Shown here piece after piece: positions 1-11,483 of a stretch of DNA of 60,000 bases. Each line of letters starts with the position of its first letter. Position 1 is the stretch's first letter. Made by a program: the position numbers and the translations under genes. A model generated the notes under the pieces. The model saw nothing but the letters and a program-made list of their open reading frames with translations, was not told where the DNA came from and did no database searches. Source of the stretch: Tubulanus polymorphus (lineage: Eukaryota > Nemertea > Palaeonemertea > Tubulaniformes > Tubulanidae); the NCBI RefSeq assembly GCF_964204645.1, contig NC_134025.1, positions 22,476,001-22,536,000 on the forward strand, written 5' to 3'.

Positions 1-417
1 TCACGCGGCTTAACCTCATTACGAAATTAAAATCATTCGATATTTTGTTACTTGTTTAAACATTACACGTACACTAATAATCATCAATCAACAGTTGCGT
101 CGGCCGAGGAGTGGAAATCTCGCCGGTTCTCGTCGGGTAAGATTTTTTCGAAAGTTAATAACTTCACGCTTACGAACGGAAAGAAGCTGCTCTCGATTCT
201 CTCATCGAAACGAGTCGGCGGAAAGATGACAAGTGAAAAATGCAGCGAACAGTCCGGGCTGGGTTTCATAGATGTGGAAGAAAAATAGTCTCTGGGAATA
301 TTTTGAAATTCGTCAGTTAAAACCATGGTTTCTCATTGTTACTATGGTGGTTGAGGATTTACCCCTAGGGTTAACTTAGATACTCAGTCTATGAAACCGG
401 GTCCGGGTGCACAAGTT

Positions 418-765
418 AAGCCTAGCTCAGGTTGACTAAGGTCGGATCAGATCGTCGGTCCGTAACCAGTCAAGTGCGTGATCGGGAACCTTTAAACGAG
501 AGCGTACTTGCGATTGGACGGATTGATCGCAAACCGATCGAAAGCCGGATCCTAAGGATAGACCACAAGTTCTATTTCCTACGACTGATCCTAAGATCGT
601 AGCCAATCAACATCAAGTGTTGCGTCACATGACTTACGGATTCGAGTCGTAGTCGACCTGAGTGCTCTAATGATCGTGAGACAAACGAATCGGCAATTAG
701 CAGTTACATGGTTGTATTACTGCTGTTCTTATGACGATCTGATCGGGTCGACCTGAACTAGGCTT
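418..765. mobile_element. TIR element family A, copy 1 (348 bp)
   Basis: It starts AAGCCTAGCTCAGGTTGACT and ends ACCTGAACTAGGCTT. The ends are inverted repeats of about 35 bp including GATCAGATCGTC/GACGATCTGATC. There is no open frame, so it is a non-autonomous DNA transposon. Copies 2 and 3 are at 7467 and 49410. No clear target duplication is seen. Confidence 0.8.
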
Positions 766-955
766 CCAATCTTTCCGCCGTCTTTAATATAAACATACAC
801 CCGGTAAACGGTCGGTTTTTGGCGACGCCGCGCGCTGCGTCATTCGACGCCCGTGCGCTTCTTTCGCATGCTTCTCTCTGCTCTGAACGATCGCGCGGGA
901 ATTACATCGTCCACTTTTCTGATATTCTGGCGTTTTCTAATCGTTTTTCCCTTAG

Positions 956-991
956 CCCATATCAATCGCCGGATATTGCGGGAATTGGCCG
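956..991 (+). CDS. Candidate 36-bp internal microexon of the MLK-like gene
   Basis: A textbook acceptor (branch-like TTCTAAT, pyrimidine run, CCCTTAG) ends at 955, and a strong donor GTGAGTGTG begins at 992. The 36 bp between them have phase 2-in/1-out: two bases, eleven codons, then one base G. The terminal exon at 3280 needs exactly one base to complete its first codon, and G+AT gives Asp. The joined reading is HINRRILRELA-D-YEDDEWPENPG. The exon could also extend further left, since the frame is open from 853 and the acceptor may be spurious. Splice signals and phase are seen directly; membership in this gene is inferred from phase only. Confidence 0.35.
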
Positions 992-1363
992 GTGAGTGTG
1001 CGTCTGACCGAAACGATGATTGTATACATGTATATATGTATGTAAATATAGTCCTTACCTGCTCTCGGTATTGTCGTCGTGTGGTCGACTTCATAATCGA
1101 TGTCATCTCATATTTTTTTTACTCAATAATTCGTGCATTATTGAAATCGTATATTGGTTTTTTTCTTGCTCCAAGTTTTAGTAGCGAATTCGTGCTCGTT
1201 TATTGAGTTTGTCAACCGGGGCACTTGAGAGAATGAATTCTCGAGTGTCCCTGATTTCAGTCAACAGTGCAGTCCTCCTATTTATATATATTTGTCAAGT
1301 TCAACGTGTCCATTTAAATATATATATCTATGTGTAGAATCTAGGTGACTATTGTCTCCTGTT

Positions 1364-1591
1364 GGTTGCTTGACAATTAAGTTTTTTTTAGCAAACTCTT
1401 AAGAAATCAGCCTCGTCGTTGACAGCTCAAAAAATTGAATTCCAATTCTGCCTGATTAAACCAAGTCAGTGACTAATGCGTGGTTGCTTGACAATTAAAT
1501 TTTTCTTAAAGCAAACTTTAAAAATCTGCCTCGTTGATAACGCAGTTCAAAAAATTAAATTCAAATTCTATGCCAAGTCAGTTACTGCAAA
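1364..1591. repeat. Two-copy tandem duplication, about 118 bp period
   Basis: GGTTGCTTGACAATTAA starts at 1364 and again at 1482. Shared blocks follow in order: AGCAAACT, CTGCCTCGTT, TCAAAAAATT and CCAAGTCAGT. The copies have diverged by small indels. Confidence 0.7.
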
Positions 1592-2456
1592 AGCCTGGCT
1601 TTTATATTGCTTGAATAAATGAATAGATATAATGAACCTGCTTCTGGCATTCAGCAGTGTATAATATGTCACATTTGCTTATTGCTATCAGATGATGGTT
1701 TTAGATTATCATCGCAACCAGCATAGCTTCAATGTGAAATGATGGAAATCATTAAAGATTTTTCAAACTGGTTTGGAATAACCTAATGTACACAAAATGC
1801 TTAACCTTAAATGACGGTAATTTCATGAAAAATTCCTTATTATATTCCCGCATTAAGAGAAAACCCACGATATAAATCTGAACAACTGCTATGGTTTTTT
1901 CCATACGTTACAGGTGGAATACTTTCATGAAAGTTTTTATTAGAAAATTTTGAAATAAACTCTGATGTGATGGGTGAAAGTATTCCGACCCGAAACGTAA
2001 GAAAAAAACGATAACAGTTATTTTGAGGATTTTCACTTAATGGTATTCAACGCTAAAAATAGTCTGAACTATTTACAATATTCCTGCATACTTAGTAAAC
2101 GATTTCATTTCCGAAGCTTTCGAGCCGATGAATTGTCATCCATCCCCGCGCTAGAAGGTACAAAGAGTGTAGCTATTCATTACAGATTCAGAGCATGTCT
2201 TATTACCCCCTATCTGGGGAAAAGTGTGTGGTGTTGGAAAAGTTAGTCTTCTTGTGCATGGTAGACAACCAGAACCTGCCGTATTTTGTTTCTTATTTAT
2301 GAACATATTGTGATGGGTTTGTTGAATTTCAAAAAGTACCTTGTGAGCCGGTATTTCCTAAGGGTACTGGGCTACATCTGAAAACAAGCTCTTATCAGCA
2401 ACAGTTTTTCTGACGGACAAGGTGTTAACGATGGCCGATTACTGAAATTAGTCATA

Positions 2457-2962
2457 AGCAGCGTTCACACGAGATTCTGGGCTTATGAAGTACCGTACTT
2501 GTCTGGTGTCGAATTTGCCAAAATACAGCGCTTACAGAGCCAGTAGCGTTCACATCTGATTCGGCACTTAGTTTTAGTTATGCCGATTTTAGTTATGCCG
2601 ATATTGAAAGTGATTTCAAGATGGCCTTTCCACGCTATCATGCTTCCGAATGGCAGTTTGCGACTTTTGTGTTTAACTATAAATGTAGCTTATTTGAGCA
2701 AGATACGTTCGAATATTGGTCAAAGTGAGCATCTAATCATGCGACTACAACTGCGTATATCTTCATTCTTATTGGTGCCTAATCATCACCCTGGTTGAGT
2801 GTAGCGTATTACAAAAGTACTGAATCTGCGCTCACACTACAGAAAATACATGGCCAGCAGAATACCGTACTGAGATCGGGTTTTTATAGGAGATAGGCCT
2901 CTCGAATGATTTAACAGTGTGAACGCTTAGTACCGTACTGAAATCCTCGTGTGAACGCCGCT
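2457..2962. mobile_element. 506-bp MITE, possibly PIF/Harbinger-like
   Basis: The left end AGCAGCGTTCACACGAG and right end CTCGTGTGAACGCCGCT are inverted repeats, and a second matching block (TACCGTACT/AGTACCGTACT) lies inside. The flanks on both sides read ATA, a possible 3-bp target duplication. Three-base duplications and GTTCACAC-type ends occur in Harbinger elements; that class is inferred. The open frame inside (2580-2798) is not a known protein. Confidence 0.6.
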
Positions 2963-3279
2963 ATATTCGTACCTCATATGAGTTTATCTCATTATTTTGG
3001 AGAAATCTGAACATCATTTTCATGTTTATATAGGTAAATCCTACTAGGCGTATAGTAAAAGTAAGAAAAACCTGGATAGCATATTTCGCATCTGTAGCTT
3101 TCGTCAAACCGAGATATGTGTGGGATTTACCTGTATGATCTTGAACGTTTCAACCCAATTGTTACAAAAACTATATTTGATGGCGAAAAGGAAATATTTG
3201 CGTTGAAATGTTACCGCATGATTTGGCTATTTCAAAGTTAACTCGTGAATGTTGATATGATTTTGTATATCTATTACAG

Positions 3280-4514
3280 ATTATGAAGACGACGAGTGGC
3301 CGGAAAATCCTGGAGATGCCAAGCCTAACATTCCCAGCAGTTACAACGGAACGACCGGTACATCGAGTGAATCAGGCAGCTTAAAACGTTTCTCGGAGAG
3401 CAAACGCACGGACGGCGCGTTGTACAACGTCGCCGTTCTTCTGGCGGCGGTCGCGGCCGGATTCGACATACGCCTATCGAACACGACGGCGATACACCCG
3501 AGCTTACACGACCCTGACGACGACGAGCCATCGGGCACGCCGATGAAAAAGAAGGACTCGTTCATCGGGCAACGCCGCGACGCGTATCTCGCCGCCGTGC
3601 GGGACTCATTCATCGAGCCGGAATCGGATTATTATCAGTATTCGTCAGATACTTCAGGATATCATCCTCATCATACATATCACGGTCATCAAACGCGTTA
3701 TCGGCCGAGCGTCAACTTCGACATACCGTTGCGTTTCACGACGGAGGCGTACGACGCCGTCGGTCGCAACGAACAACAATCGACCGTCAGTCCTAGTCCG
3801 TCGCCGCGGCAGTCGCTGTCGACCGACACCGACGAATCGGGCCTCGCCATGTATTCGTCGGGCCCGCCGGAGTACGCGCGCCAGGTGTCGGACAGCAGTT
3901 CGGTATTCGAAACGCCGCGGACTACGCCGAAGACGACGCCGCAGCGACAGTTCGTCAAGTTCGAAGATAGTATTAATCGCGGCGGCGGCGCGGCGGTTCC
4001 GACGCCCACTCACCGACGCACGCCATCGAATACATCTACCTCTTCAAACCCTTCGCACGATTATTACAACTACGCGACGTCGGACCCGTTTCGATTGCCG
4101 AATCCGAACTTGGAGCCACCGCCGCCGCAACGCGGTCGACGTGCCGAGCACCCGGAACGTCCAGGCACGTTGGACATACACCACATACAGCCGCGGCCGC
4201 GACCGCAGCCGGGCATACTCAAATATTCCTCACCGAGTCACGCGGCGATCGTGAAACAGTCGCCGACGCCGAAGGGCATGACGACGCCGACGACGTCGGA
4301 CAGCGGCATCACGGGCGACGACGCGTCGTTCCTGTCGGCGCGGTCGCGCACGTCGCCAGGCAGCACCCCACCGCATATATCTCACTTCCGAACTTTGTTG
4401 GACATCGACGTCGAAGGACAAAGCGAAGACATCACGAAACCGTTACTTATTCAGGCGAGCCAACGCCAAAAGCGACCGTCGTCTTCGTCAGAGTTCGAAA
4501 GCGAGTATTTGTAG
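3280..4514 (+). CDS. C-terminal exon of a probable mixed-lineage protein kinase (MAP3K9/10/11/21-like)
   Basis: The exon follows the acceptor CTATTACAG and runs 410 codons to TAG at 4512-4514. It starts with the last two bases of a codon. Codon use is GC-rich at third positions, unlike its flanks. The protein piece starts acidic (YEDDEWPENPG), has a short hydrophobic stretch at about residues 47-60 (ALYNVAVLLAAVAAGFDIR), and is then Ser/Thr/Pro-rich and disordered with many SP/TP sites. It ends in TLLDIDVEGQSEDITKPLL. As I remember it, the C-termini of vertebrate mixed-lineage kinases carry a similar LLD-D-EGQS-D-T-PL signature, and they have a hydrophobic ASV-LG-D segment after the zipper region. 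Mixed-lineage kinases activate JNK through MKK4/7. The kinase, SH3, zipper and CRIB parts are not in this window, so the family call rests on these two short similarities. No AATAAA was seen in the following 500 bp. Confidence 0.6.
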
Positions 4515-5104
4515 CCCGCGTATAAACTTACTTATTGAATAGCGAATGTGTTTACGTGTACGTATTTTATTACATGTGTGTGTTGCGCGTGTGTGCGTGC
4601 GAGTGTCCTAGATATTTTTCAGATGTGATAATTTTTCCGTTTTAACTGTTTTACATGTGCGCGCGCGCACGAAGTCTTGCCACCTCGTCGTAGTAGAAGG
4701 AGGCGGCAGTCGGGGAAACAAAAAATAATCAAAATATTCCATTTTAATCTCGATTATGAATGTCGATACACGTGTACATATACCTTTAGTGACGCAATGC
4801 CCGGATGAAAAGTGTTCTTGTACACCAAATTTTTTATTCATATCAATGCTGAATTTTCAACGTGTAGTAGTACTATGTCAGTGATGAGTCAGATAAGCGA
4901 CTGATTTTTTCGAACAAAATACGACGCTAGTATATCGCCGAGATAAGTCGTTCGAGCTGATAAATTAGATATCAAAATATGTGAATACGCTTGCCGATCT
5001 AAGCGCCAGCGACTTTCGTGTAAGTAGCACATTACAGCGAAACCTCGTTGCATCGACTGTCAAAAGTCGGTTACCCATTTACGAGCAGACCAGTCGAAAA
5101 AATT

Positions 5105-5479
5105 GGGGCCGGTTCCATAGTCAAGACTTAAGACCAATATTCTTATTTGTGGCTAAGACTTAAGACCAATCTAAGACCAACTCAGTTCCATAGCCAGTCT
5201 AACAAGTTCAGACAAAGCTAGATATAAGACAGTGTATGGACTTTTATTTTGGTTTTCTATTTATTCTCTCAACCTACTGAGCACCACGTAAGCGAGTTCG
5301 ATATTTTTTTTTCTTAATGGGGGAAAGACCAGAGAATAACCTTCGCCACCAGAAACTCTGTCGCCACCAGGATTCGAACCCATAAACCCTGGATTGACGA
5401 GATCAGTGACTAGCGGCTTAAACCACCGGACCACCACGCCTCTCCCACTGAACTTAAGTCTCGACTATAGAACTGCCCC
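5105..5479. mobile_element. MITE with SINE inserted
   Basis: The left end GGGGCCGGTTCCATAGTCAA, continuing GACTTAAG, pairs with the right end CTTAAGTCTCGACTATAGAA, continuing CTGCCCC. TTAAGACCAAT is repeated twice near the left end. A tRNA-derived SINE (5303-5446) sits near the right end. Confidence 0.65.
5303..5446 (-). mobile_element. tRNA-derived SINE
   Basis: Read on the minus strand, it begins GGGAGAGGCGTGG, has an A-box-like TGGTCCGGTGG and a perfect B box GGTTCGAATCC (5370-5380). It ends in a short unique tail and a run of A. The A and B box spacing is that of a tRNA head, so RNA polymerase III transcription is expected. Confidence 0.75.
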
Positions 5480-7466
5480 TGGCATACCATTTGCATTTCT
5501 TCAGTGACAAATCAAATTTGGCATTGTGGAAATGTTTTGGTGAGCAAACATTTTGCTCTCTTGAAGTCAAAAAGGAATAAGATGAACTGATTTTTACTAT
5601 GGTCGAACCTGAATCAGTCTATCTAAATCTGGATGTATTCAGATTCAGATACATTTCAACGAGGTTTTGCTGTCTTTATGATTACCGCGCTGCTTCGTTG
5701 TTTCGTCAGTTTTTATTCAAATCAAGAGATAAATAGAGATGAATTCCATAGATATAACTGAAAATACTTTTAAATGGTTCATCTATATTCCATCGAATTT
5801 CTGATTTGAACAATCACTCGAAAGTTTCAGAAGGCGCACGTGCTACTGGAAAAGAGGTTGTAGTAAATATTGCAGTTTACTTATTTAGGTATGGACTTAG
5901 GTTGGCAAGCACTGTAATGCCAAATACGTCGTGTTTAAGAAACATATTCCGATGGTTCGAAATGCAATAGACGAATACCAAACAGTTATCATAGATAGCC
6001 TGGTATTTCATATCTTACGGAAATACATGTGTCCATCCAAGCATTAACATGACAAATAAGTCAATACCTGTCGCGGGTATTTTTAGACGAAATGTCATAA
6101 TTTTGTGTGCAAAACACATATGTACATGTATGCCGAACGGGCTGTTTGATAATGTTTGAACAACTTCAGTAATGTTTGGACTGAAAAATTGGAAGTTTCA
6201 TTTTTTTTCTCCAGCAGTATGTTGTTATTGATTAACTTCTTGACCGCCGTACTGTACCATCGCAAATCTTTAGTGAACTTTAGAGATAACTGACACTATG
6301 TAACCATGGTGCATCGGTAAGTTCCTATTTTCGTGGGTAGCTGACAATCCAACGCATAAGTTTGCCAAATCATAATACTAATAGATAGGTACTCGAGAAA
6401 GGTTAAAGCAAATACGATATTCAGCGTCATCATTTTCAGGATTCTCATCATTTACGTACAATCCCATTTTCAGTCGACGCTATTAATCGACTGTAGGTTT
6501 TATACACTGTTCTCATCGCGTAATCGTTATGATAAATGTACGTCGCGCACAATTTAAATTTCCTGGATGTTCGAAGGTTTTCTATTATTGACAATAATGA
6601 TAATGATAATACATCATGTAACATGTACTACGATGATTGTACAGAACCAAATGCGTACGAGCTTCATTCGCCTATTTACGAATTCAACTGCATAATCTAG
6701 GCTATTTTTGATTTAACTTGACTTCGACGACACCGCTATATTATGACTGGTTTTCCGCGATACGAGTAACAATAACTAGGATCAAACGTTCAATTAAATC
6801 AATATCGGTTTCTTCGATCGTCGACGCTTCTAGGAAAGATGGCCGTTGACTCTGTCGATCCTAGATTGCGGAAAACCAGGGAATGTAAAAGAATGGTGCT
6901 AACAAAAAATGAATATTGTTCAATTTGTGTACAAAGTAGTGCTTGTTGTTTGTACATAACTGCATGGAACGATTTAGCCATAAGTTGTACAGTGTTCGGT
7001 GTTTCAAATGTTCAATGCACGATGCGTACAAAAAGAAATCTTCTGAAAAACCATCTTATGTATGAACCGTGCGTAAATTTCTGATTTAGAAAAATTTTTT
7101 GTTTTCTTTTTCGTCTTTTCTTTACTAGTTTGACTAAATTTGTACTTCATCGTCCGCTCGAAATGAGCAAGATCATAGTTTACGATTGAACAAACCTGTG
7201 AGGGTATTTATCGCGCTCAGTCCCGTCGAAGATCGCGCGTGAATCAAGGAATCAAAACAAAAAATGAACAATGGCAGTGACGAGAGTCTTTGATTTATTT
7301 TTGTAAGAACTTGGTGTCCGTAATCACTTTTTTTTTTTTTTTACCATGCCTTCTTTATTATGTGTTTGCTTTTATAATCCATAATCGCCTTGACTCGAAG
7401 TGAATCCAGCGTTCTGGAAGATCGGTGCACATGCATGACCAACAGCTTATTGCTGCATCTATTCTA

Positions 7467-7851
7467 AAGCCTGACTCAGGTCGACTAAGATCCGATCAGA
7501 TCGTAAGCAGTCAAAGTCTGCAATTTTTTAATCGGGAAGCTTTTTTCGACATGCGTGTACTTACGACTGCAACGGATTGATCATAAGCCGAATCGTAAGG
7601 ATAGAACAAGTTCTATTTTTACAACTGATCTAAACATCATAGCCAATCAACGACGAGGTTTGGGTCACATGATTTTTAGCATTCAAAATGCAGTCAACCA
7701 ACCGCAAGACTCGGCGATGATCAAGTCATAATCGGCCCGAGTGCTCTTAAGATCGTGAGACAAACGAATCGGCACTCAGCAGTTGCGTGTGTGTACTACC
7801 GCTGTTCTTGCGACGATCTGGGCGGGTCGTAGGTCAACCTGAGCTAGGCTT
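7467..7851. mobile_element. TIR element family A, copy 2 (385 bp)
   Basis: It starts AAGCCTGACTCAGGTCGACT and ends GTCAACCTGAGCTAGGCTT. It shares internal blocks with copy 1, such as AGCCAATCAAC, GTGAGACAAACGAATCGGCA and CTGCTGTTCTT-like text before GACGATCTG. It is longer than copy 1 through an added AATGCAGTCAACCAACCGC-type segment near 7690. Confidence 0.8.
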
Positions 7852-8231
7852 AGGTCTTCTTCTGTTTTATGGCGCACCGTATTATTTTTCTCTGCACTAC
7901 TTCGTTTTGTTACACGCTACACATCATAAGGTATAATCAACGGTTTCAATGTGCTAAATGAATTATAGAGCCTGTATATGCTATCGTAATGAAATATGTA
8001 GTATTAAACCTGATATCGGAGGCCTAGAAATATCATTGGTGGTTTTTTAAACTGCTGTGTGAAGCTAGTCAGTGTAAGTTGTTTGTCCATGTTTTTTTTT
8101 CATTTCTGTCATTGAGAATGTCATTAATTTATTATTATTTGGTTACATTCATTGAATAACGTTTTGTGATCCTAAAAAATGCTGATGATGAGAAAAGCGA
8201 AATCTTCCTACGATATAGATCTTTCGAATTC

Positions 8232-8448
8232 AAGATGGCCGCCACCTATGATATGACTCGAAGACTAGTAAAAACCCACAGTTGATAAGAAAGCGTTTAT
8301 TGACTGATGTGGGTTTTGACTTGTGACTTGTGACATCGTCGAACTATTTCTAGCAATTTTGTCAGTAGATTCTGCCAGAAAATCGTTGCGAAAAGACAAT
8401 ATTGCTAGTATGCAATTTCAAGATCTCGCAGTAGGAGGCGGCCATCTT
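8232..8448. promoter_or_regulatory. Inverted pair of YY1-like sites
   Basis: AAGATGGCCGCC at 8232-8243 and its exact reverse complement at 8437-8448. This 12-mer matches the vertebrate YY1 consensus. They may be the ends of a degraded inverted-repeat element rather than working sites. Confidence 0.3.
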
Positions 8449-9282
8449 TAATGAACGGATCGATACTCATACCGGTTTGCACTGTTTTTACTCGAAGAAG
8501 AATCACAATCAATAAATAGATGTGGATGAATCATCGATAATGTGCAGTATATAGAAAATGAAAAATTGTTGTCTAAATAAGATAAAACATGTCGGAATTT
8601 AGAATTTGTCTGCTACACACACATGCACTTCGACGCATTACCATTATATGTATATTTGAAGTTGTAATCGGGTGTAGTTTAACCGTGAGTGTCCTGGCCA
8701 TTCTCGGGATAAAATGAACAATTACCTAGTGGTACGTAATAAGCTTTATTCGACTTGAGTTGTATGAAAAAATTGAATCGATAACATATCTATTATTGCC
8801 TCAATGTATTTACGATCAAAATGAAAAATAGGATGATAATGGTTAATATACAATGAGTCCAGCCCATGAAATGTTGCGAGATATTTTGAGCTGCACTTAC
8901 TGTTATCATTAAAAACATGGTCATCTAAGCCATTATATACGTCGAAGTCATTGGATCTGGCTCATTTTGCTGTACTTTACATGATAAAACGTCTGTCTAC
9001 AATGTTTCCTCAAACTGTAAATACATACTATATGAAATATTGATTATGTGATACAGTGTATTGATTTTTTCAATCCTCTGGCGAACTTATGTTCAAAGAA
9101 AACACTTTTTAACCAGATTGTTCACATATTGTTCCTTTGATGATTTTCTTGCCAGTCGATATAAGCTATGTTCACAAGTCATGTTCGCAGACTCTGTCTA
9201 GATATATATAGCTTTAAAACATTGTTGGTATTCGTATAGATTTTTTTCAACCATGGACTGATCTGAAACTCACCTGAAATCC

Positions 9283-9505
9283 AAGGAGGCCCCTTTCGAT
9301 TGTGCTCCTCCGGAAGAGGGGCGGGAGATAGAGCATAGCGTATGAATCGAAATTATTGCAGTTTTATGAAAACTTGCCATTGTCTTCCAGCAGAAGACAG
9401 TTCTGCCATCACAGAGATGGCAGAAACTTCCAAACGCAGGGACAACAATCGAAAGAGAAAGTAGATAGTTCCGCTTCTGACAGAGCACAATCGAATGGGG
9501 CCTTT
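9283..9505. mobile_element. 223-bp MITE
   Basis: The left end reads AAGGAGGCCCCTTTCGATTG, then TGCTC; the right end reads GAGCACAATCGAATGGGGCC, then TTT. They are inverted with few mismatches. Two smaller palindromes (GTCTTCCAGCAGAAGAC and CTGCCATC/GATGGCAG) lie inside. Confidence 0.7.
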
Positions 9506-10864
9506 ATTATCTTTTGAAGAGTCCACCATAGGCCATGACAGAGTCGATACATTCAGATATATAGAAGTGCAAAGGTTTTCATCATAGCAAATTGTTTTTT
9601 ACATTTCGATCGAATCAAAAAAAAATGTTCGATATAAATGAATATTGAATCATATCGAACTATTCAGTGTTTTAGTATAAATGAATTATTATTGTGACTC
9701 GCAGAATTCATAATAAGATTAATAACGGTTTGTAAAAAATTATAAAACCTAAATTATCCGTAAATTATTCTAATCCTCATTCTTATTATTTATTGAATAT
9801 TGAATAATGATAATTAAAAAAAACTTGTGTGTAGATTTTTCTATTTAGTATTTAATTTAATTGAAGGTATTTTATTCATTCGGTCATTCTTTGTTGCGTA
9901 ATGTGCGCGTAGATCCCTGGATAAACGATGGAGATTGATAACTGTTAATAAGTCACTTGAAAATTGTTCTCGAACTATGTTTAGGGGTATGCATCTTTTC
10001 ACATATCTTTGAATGAGTCAGTCTCTTGAACGGGATGTCGCAAAATGTCTTTCTCTTGATTGCGGTGGACAATTTTGAAGTTCCAAGAACAAAAACCATT
10101 TTCAAAATGTCTTGTAAATTGATGTTATTTTGATCAATTAGGTTATATAGAATGTCGTTGACAAAAATCTGGCAAATTTTGCCGCAAATACATATGATGA
10201 TTAGCTCCATTTTGATATTGGTACCAGTACTCAAAATTGTATGGAGAAAATTCGATGTAGACGAGGAATTTTGGAGACATCCTGTTCAAGATGTAAATTG
10301 ATAGGAAAACAAGAATTTTTAGCTAGTTCACGTATTGATTGATGCAGTTGATGGAAGATTTTTAGTGCTTAAACAATGTTTAGTTGAATTATATACAAGT
10401 ATAGGCATTATGGATCCCATATGTCTAGGGTTAAAAAAGAGTGGCATTTCATCATTTATATACGCTTCATTATATTCAGGTATACTACTTAATAATGATT
10501 AATTCTCTACTGTGGAACCGGGTCCAGGTGACCCAACGAGAAGTTTGAATAAACATACGACCATGTTTTAGTTTCAATATAGTTCAGTATTTTATGGAAA
10601 GTTTTTAATGGTTTTCTGGTTAATGCTGCTGCGTGGTTTCAACTCAGGTTTGATAAGGGAAGATCGAATAAAGCCCACGATCTTTCACAATGGACACCTT
10701 CCTTCGCACTGAAGTTTAATCATTATGTGATTATATACAATCATTTTATATGATTCAAAGTGCGAATATGATTAAATTGAAAATTCTGATGTGGATTATA
10801 TCGATATCGTAGAAGAAATTTTATCACAAAAAAACTCTTTAAGAAGTATCAAGAAGCACTATAA

Positions 10865-11055
10865 TGTGCTGCCGCGAGGCTCATCGTTAGCGGATTTTTC
10901 CTCCCCTAACTTGAAAGGGCCCTGGCAATCAACGTGCTGTGACACTGTACCGTAAGGTGCTGCCGCTGTGCACATCATTAGCGGATTTTTCAAACACTAA
11001 TTTGATTTGACTCTGGCAATCGATGTGCCGCCTAGCTACACTCGTCGCTTTACCA
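10865..11055. repeat. Two-copy tandem duplication, about 92 bp period
   Basis: GTGCTGCCGC starts at 10865 and at 10957. Each copy continues with ATC-TTAGCGGATTTTTC, CTGGCAATC and GTGCTG/GTGCCG. The copies have clearly diverged. Confidence 0.7.
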
Positions 11056-11439
11056 TAAAAAAAGAACAGAACTGACATGAAATTTGAGTTCTATGACTTA
11101 CTCGCCATAAGCAGTATTTTCTCACAATAACATAAAACCGCAAAATATATCTCTCAAATTTGATATCGTGAACGAAATGCTGTAAATATTTGGAGAATGC
11201 TCTATTCTAGGAGATTTTCATGAATTGTTGTTGATTTCAGATAAAGGTTAACCCGCAATCATCAAAGGTTTTCACAATACATGAAATTAGGGGATATCCG
11301 AAAAAGATCGAATTAAGTTTAGTTGTTTCCTGGATACAGGAGGCCTACTCCAAACATTCTGCGTACGTTCACTTCGATAAACAACGGATAACGCCCTCGC
11401 TATGCTTAAACTGGTACATTTCATTGAAATTCTACAAAA

Positions 11440-11483
11440 GAGAATCTTGATTTGTTAAAGAAGACTAACAAATCAAGATTCTC
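11440..11483. repeat. Perfect 18-bp hairpin, 8-nt loop
   Basis: GAGAATCTTGATTTGTTA at 11440-11457 pairs with its exact reverse complement at 11466-11483. Confidence 0.9.

Noticed and set aside
52-288. 78-codon plus-strand frame at the left edge
   Set aside because: Its overlap with an equally long minus frame, and the absence of a supported donor or conserved motif, make it unconvincing as an MLK exon.
3654-4421. Several minus-strand frames over the MLK-like exon
   Set aside because: They are antisense shadows of a GC-rich coding exon with Arg-rich, biased translation.
5370-5446. Functional tRNA gene
   Set aside because: A and B boxes are present, but the acceptor stem does not pair and an unrelated tail with an A run follows, so it is a SINE head.
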